This document shows positions 33,264-37,441 of a stretch of 37,441 nt of DNA, piece by piece. The notes beneath the pieces were generated by a model. That model worked only from the letters and a program-made list of their open reading frames with translations, did no database searches and was not told where the DNA came from. Source of the DNA: Didymodactylos carnosus (taxonomy: Eukaryota; Rotifera; Eurotatoria; Philodinida; Philodinidae); contig CAJNOQ010001011.1 of assembly GCA_905250885.1 (NCBI GenBank), forward strand, positions 1-37,441. The letters run 5' to 3'. The stretch's first letter is position 1; each line of letters begins with the position of its first letter. A program made the position numbers and the translations under genes.

Positions 33264-33776
33264 GAGATAACATAAGCGTTTTTTTATTTTTTAGAATGTA
33301 GTCAATAGAAGTTCACGATCATCTTCATATCATGATCATTTTTCTTGCTATATCAACATATTTTGTACTTGCACTTGTTTTGTTATTGCTATTTTATTTT
33401 TAAATGAGAACATTTGGTCAAATTCATAAAAACACTTTGCTCGCACAAAAGCACAACATTCAATCATCTGTATCGCATGGTCTCTGCCTAGTTATCTGCC
33501 AAATTAAAACTTTAGGATCCGAGGTCCAGGTTCACTTTTCAGGTCCGAGTCGGAGAAGTGCAAGTCCACTAGACCTGACATGGACCTTACTGTCTCTATT
33601 TACTACCACGCTCACCCTACTCACCATACTACCACCAAGGAAGTGATCTTATGGAGAGAAAAAAGATAACTGAATACTATGTCTTACATAAACAGCAATG
33701 ATATCAATAACGTTAATCGCTATTCGTATAGTACAATCGAATTTCACAACAAGAACAACAAAAATCAGAAAAACAA
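33264..33776. other. Intergenic region after the hAT relic
   Basis: The frame at 33404-33646 has no recognisable domain. The words AGGTCC and GGACCT recur in both orientations around 33515-33600, perhaps remains of the element end. Confidence 0.35.
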
Positions 33777-33956
33777 CCAACCCAACTTTTAATACCCATG
33801 ACCAACACGCGTACAGTCACACACCTTTTATTGGACAGTTAGACCAATCATATTAATTTTCGAACCTGATTGGTCTAACGGACCGATAAAAAATGTACGA
33901 CTGTACAAGTGCACTGTATGACTGCAAGCATTTTGGTCATGGCCACTTTTAATGAC
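33777..33956. mobile_element. Imperfect foldback element (about 180 bp)
   Basis: The inner arms GTTAGACCAATCA and TGATTGGTCTAAC (about 33838-33850 and 33870-33882) are perfect, and the outer parts CCATGACCAA and TTGGTCATGG also pair. Intervening sequence pairs with mismatches. This is a MITE-like foldback about 210 bp upstream of MORN5. Confidence 0.65.
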
Positions 33957-34164
33957 TTAGTCGACGACACGATGTACTAGTTAAATGAGTCACAGTCGTC
34001 TATTTAATTTATGATTTGTGGATGAAATATCTAATAAAAAGTGTTGTTTTGAGCATATGGAGGTATCACTAAGATATGTTTTCAGATATAAGGTCTGATG
34101 GCAACTGTACGTTTTTTCTCACGATTAATCCGATTTAGCTTACAAAACATTCTGGTCAACATAC
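33957..34164. other. Upstream region of MORN5
   Basis: Short stretch between the foldback and the MORN5 start codon. It should hold the promoter and 5' UTR; no specific site is identifiable. Confidence 0.35.
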
Positions 34165-34998
<834 letters not shown>

Positions 34999-35047
34999 CT
35001 CAATCAATCCCTTCTTGAAAGGGCACATTTGCTGTTTTGATTTGATT

Positions 35048-35053
35048 ATTAAA
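35048..35053 (+). terminator. Variant polyadenylation signal after MORN5
   Basis: ATTAAA stands about 50 bases after the stop codon. It is the commonest variant of AATAAA. Assignment is by position only. Confidence 0.35.
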
Positions 35054-35442
35054 CCTCATAAACAATTATTTTGATGGAAGTTAATATCTTAATTTGAGGA
35101 CAGTAGCCTCTGTTGATTCATTATCATCTTCTGTCTCACATTCTCCTAACATTATATTAAGGATATATACCCTAATCAGGATATATAACCCTATTAGGGT
35201 ATCAGATCATCGTCATTCTCATTGACTATTCTGAAATCTAACAGGCAAAAATCGGTGAACACCCGTATATGTCTCGGACTATCAAAAATAATTAAGTAAC
35301 TTGTCTATATATAGCAGCATTTCTACAATCTCATCATCGATTGTAAGTTTAATAAAATCACTCAAATAATCAAATGTTTATGCAATTAGAATCCAGATGA
35401 CATATCACGAGACAATGATATCTGACTGCTGCAGTTTTTTCT
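35054..35442. other. Intergenic region
   Basis: No gene. A short duplicated word (AGGATATATA at about 35159 and 35177) and a small inverted ACCCTA/TAGGGT pair are seen near 35190. Confidence 0.4.
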
Positions 35443-35627
35443 TTCAATTTCTGTTTTGAAGTGATTTCGAAAGCGTCGATCGAGGAATCGAGAAAGAAGT
35501 CGAAAATAATATTCACTGTGATTGTACCGTGATTGTACTATGTGACTTTCCGGATGAATATTATTTTCGACTTCTTTCTCGATTCCTCTGTCGACGCTTT
35601 CGAAATCACATCAAAACAGAAAATGAA
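35443..35627. mobile_element. Long hairpin or foldback (73-bp arms)
   Basis: Arms 35443-35515 and 35555-35627 are reverse complements with only a few mismatches, around a 39-bp centre that contains a duplicated GTGATTGTAC word. There is no coding capacity or target duplication. It is either a MITE or, if transcribed, a source of double-stranded RNA. Confidence 0.85.
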
Positions 35628-36887
35628 CGAATTTGAAACTGTCATAACTCTGTTTACACTTGAAGAAAAAAACTTTCTTATTAGTAATGACTAGTTTATG
35701 ATGCCAGCATAGGTTAGAAAACAATCCGTTTTTTAGTATTCAAAAATTCATAATAACGACCTCTAAATTTCTACAGAAGATACACTATTTCGTGTTATAT
35801 CCATAACTGTGTAACAGAAAATCAAGAAAGCCATTTTTGGTTGCAACATTTCTACAAATCCGACTGGAAAAACCGTATCTTTTCCTTCAAACTTTTTCCA
35901 CTTTTCATGTTAAATTATACGTATAGTAGTCCAAATCAGATATCTTCAGAAATTTTCAGGTCGTTATGATGAATTTTGACGGAGTTATGATTTTTTTAAT
36001 ATTAGGTGGAAATAGTCTAAAACGGGTTACACATAAAATCAGTTTTCTGTTCAAGATCTCTCTTGACTCCCGTTTTGGAGAGCATACTTTGGGTTACCTA
36101 CCCGAGTAAAAAAAGTATTATATTGGCACTGTACTACTTTAGTTTCTGGAGAATTAAACTTGTTTTTCAGAGACTCTCGCACGATCCTACCTTCAAAAAG
36201 GATTTTGAAATTCATTTTGTTTGCGAAAAGATGGGTTCTGATGTTTACTTTTAGAAACTGAAAACCGCAACTCTGTATCACTTTTCATTCAGTTTTTATT
36301 CAAAAAACAGTCGAGTTCATTCTATTTTGACATGGATAGTATCAATTCAAAGTACGTAATGTCTTTGGAATTACAAAAACAAATTTTTTCAGCGTTACAA
36401 ATTTTGGACATTGTTTTGACCAATTGACACTTGTTATTCCAGAAAAAAGCATCTGGAACTGTGTTAAAACATTTACATTGTTTTTAAGTTACTCAGGAAT
36501 AGATGTTGAGTATAAGCAAAACACGAATCGTTTACTATGCTAGTAAGAACTCAACGGCTTGTCCAACTAACGGCCTCTATTTTTTGCTTTTTTTCGAAAA
36601 GTTATTGCAATAAAGCTACAAACTAATCTAAAATGGCAACTAGATAAGTAAGTAGATTAATATTTCTCTACAAAATGAAAAGTGTCTCAGCTCTGAACGT
36701 TGATTCGTTATGAAAATACAGCTGTTGTACAAACAGTTCAAAAATCGATCTTTGGGCTATCTGAAAAGCATGTCTAAAAGAGTGAAGACGAGCTGATAAA
36801 CATTGAACAAGTATACCAGTTTGTAGAAAATTGTTCGTTCTACAAGATGTGATAGCTTGTCAAGTTCGAAACTACTCTAATTAATCT
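35628..36887. other. AT-rich intergenic region
   Basis: Frames at 36051-36281 (-) and 36063-36254 (+) overlap each other and show no domain. No exon or clear repeat is supported. Confidence 0.4.
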
Positions 36888-36988
36888 GTATTAATCAAAG
36901 AAAAACCAGAAAAACAGTAACGTGGTGGCAAAAAACGGTCAAAACTGTCACAGCGTTACCATTTTTCTGGTTTTTCTTTGATTAATAC
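36888..36988. repeat. 101-bp hairpin (35-bp arms)
   Basis: The arms at 36888-36922 and 36954-36988 pair with about two mismatches, with the core GATTAATAC/GTATTAATC at the ends and CGTTAC/GTAACG at the inside. The 31-bp loop has no coding meaning. It is probably a small MITE. Confidence 0.8.
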
Positions 36989-37441
36989 AACTTCTTAAAA
37001 TCACAGTGCCATAGAAGGATAAAACAGCTGATTTTAAATTATCGATAAAGCCAAACGTTGCGAAAAGTTTCATTATGTTTATTTCTTCTTGTGTGTTTAT
37101 GATCTTTTTCTTCGACAAATTCATTTTTTATTTAAAAATAATGCAAAATGTCAGAATACAGAACATCCTATGTTTAACATTTGGTCAGATGAAGAAGAAG
37201 AAGAATAAAAGTTTGTGTCCTTCTTTCTCTTTTTCGATTAAAAATAAATGTGCCAGTTGGTAAGTGGGATTTTATTTAGTTTAATTCACACTTGAGATAA
37301 TAAAGTTGCGGCCTAAAGTTGAAGACCACTTTTATTTCTGGATTTTCTTGTGAACAAAAGTAGCTAGAAGATATCCGATGACAGATTTGTGTAGAGAGTA
37401 CTTTGGAGCAACTAGACACATAACAAAAAGAATTTTAATCT
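36989..37441. other. AT-rich region at the window end
   Basis: No supported gene. There is a short GAAGAA run near 37190. The frame at 37075-37263 has no recognisable domain. Confidence 0.4.

Noticed and set aside
36051..36281. Overlapping frames of 76 and 63 residues
   Set aside because: They are antisense to each other and have no domain, signal peptide or splice borders.

Overview
The window looks like AT-rich animal nuclear DNA. Coding regions are split by short GT-AG introns, often 45-80 bp, and the recognisable genes are animal families: a BarH-type homeobox, a Shisa-like membrane protein, a secreted trypsin-like protease, MINDY deubiquitinase and MORN5. Low GC, short introns and many small non-autonomous DNA transposons would fit a rotifer (bdelloids come to mind) or another small invertebrate. 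That taxon is inference; nothing here is diagnostic.

Layout. 1-2795: gene-poor, with two oppositely oriented hAT-type MITEs, both with perfect 8-bp target duplications, flanking a 590-bp foldback. 2796-3259 (+): the last two exons of a BarH homeobox gene. 3351-8578 (-): a phase-consistent chain of about 16 exons encoding a Met/Gly/Pro-rich protein with several possible alternative 3' ends. 9533-9986: foldback. 10088-10480 (-): small secreted peptide precursor with a dibasic site and an amidation signal. 11050-11470: degenerate foldback. 12417-13557 (+): four-exon serine protease. 13560-17738: intergenic, with a near-perfect foldback at 15709-15993. 17739-18533 (+): Shisa-like gene, first exon not found. 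18534-26500: transposon- and repeat-rich, with two hAT elements with perfect target duplications, a TIR element, a decayed coiled-coil gene, a small heptad-repeat protein, a divergent repeat family and a CpG-rich tandem repeat. 26517-26732 (-): small CxxC protein. 28499-32124 (-): complete seven-exon MINDY-type deubiquitinase. 33090-33263 (+): relic of a hAT transposase C-terminus. 33777-33956: foldback. 34165-34998 (+): complete five-exon MORN5. 35000-37441: intergenic, with two strong hairpins.

The genes do not form a pathway or operon; this is an ordinary animal gene neighbourhood. The least familiar items are the Met/Gly/Pro-rich gene with its repeated exons and nested stop options, the candidate amidated-peptide precursor, and the dense set of hAT and foldback elements. 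These include a MITE whose unoccupied target sequence survives as a second copy elsewhere in the window. All exon borders were read by eye from splice signals and reading phase; no alignment or transcript data were used.
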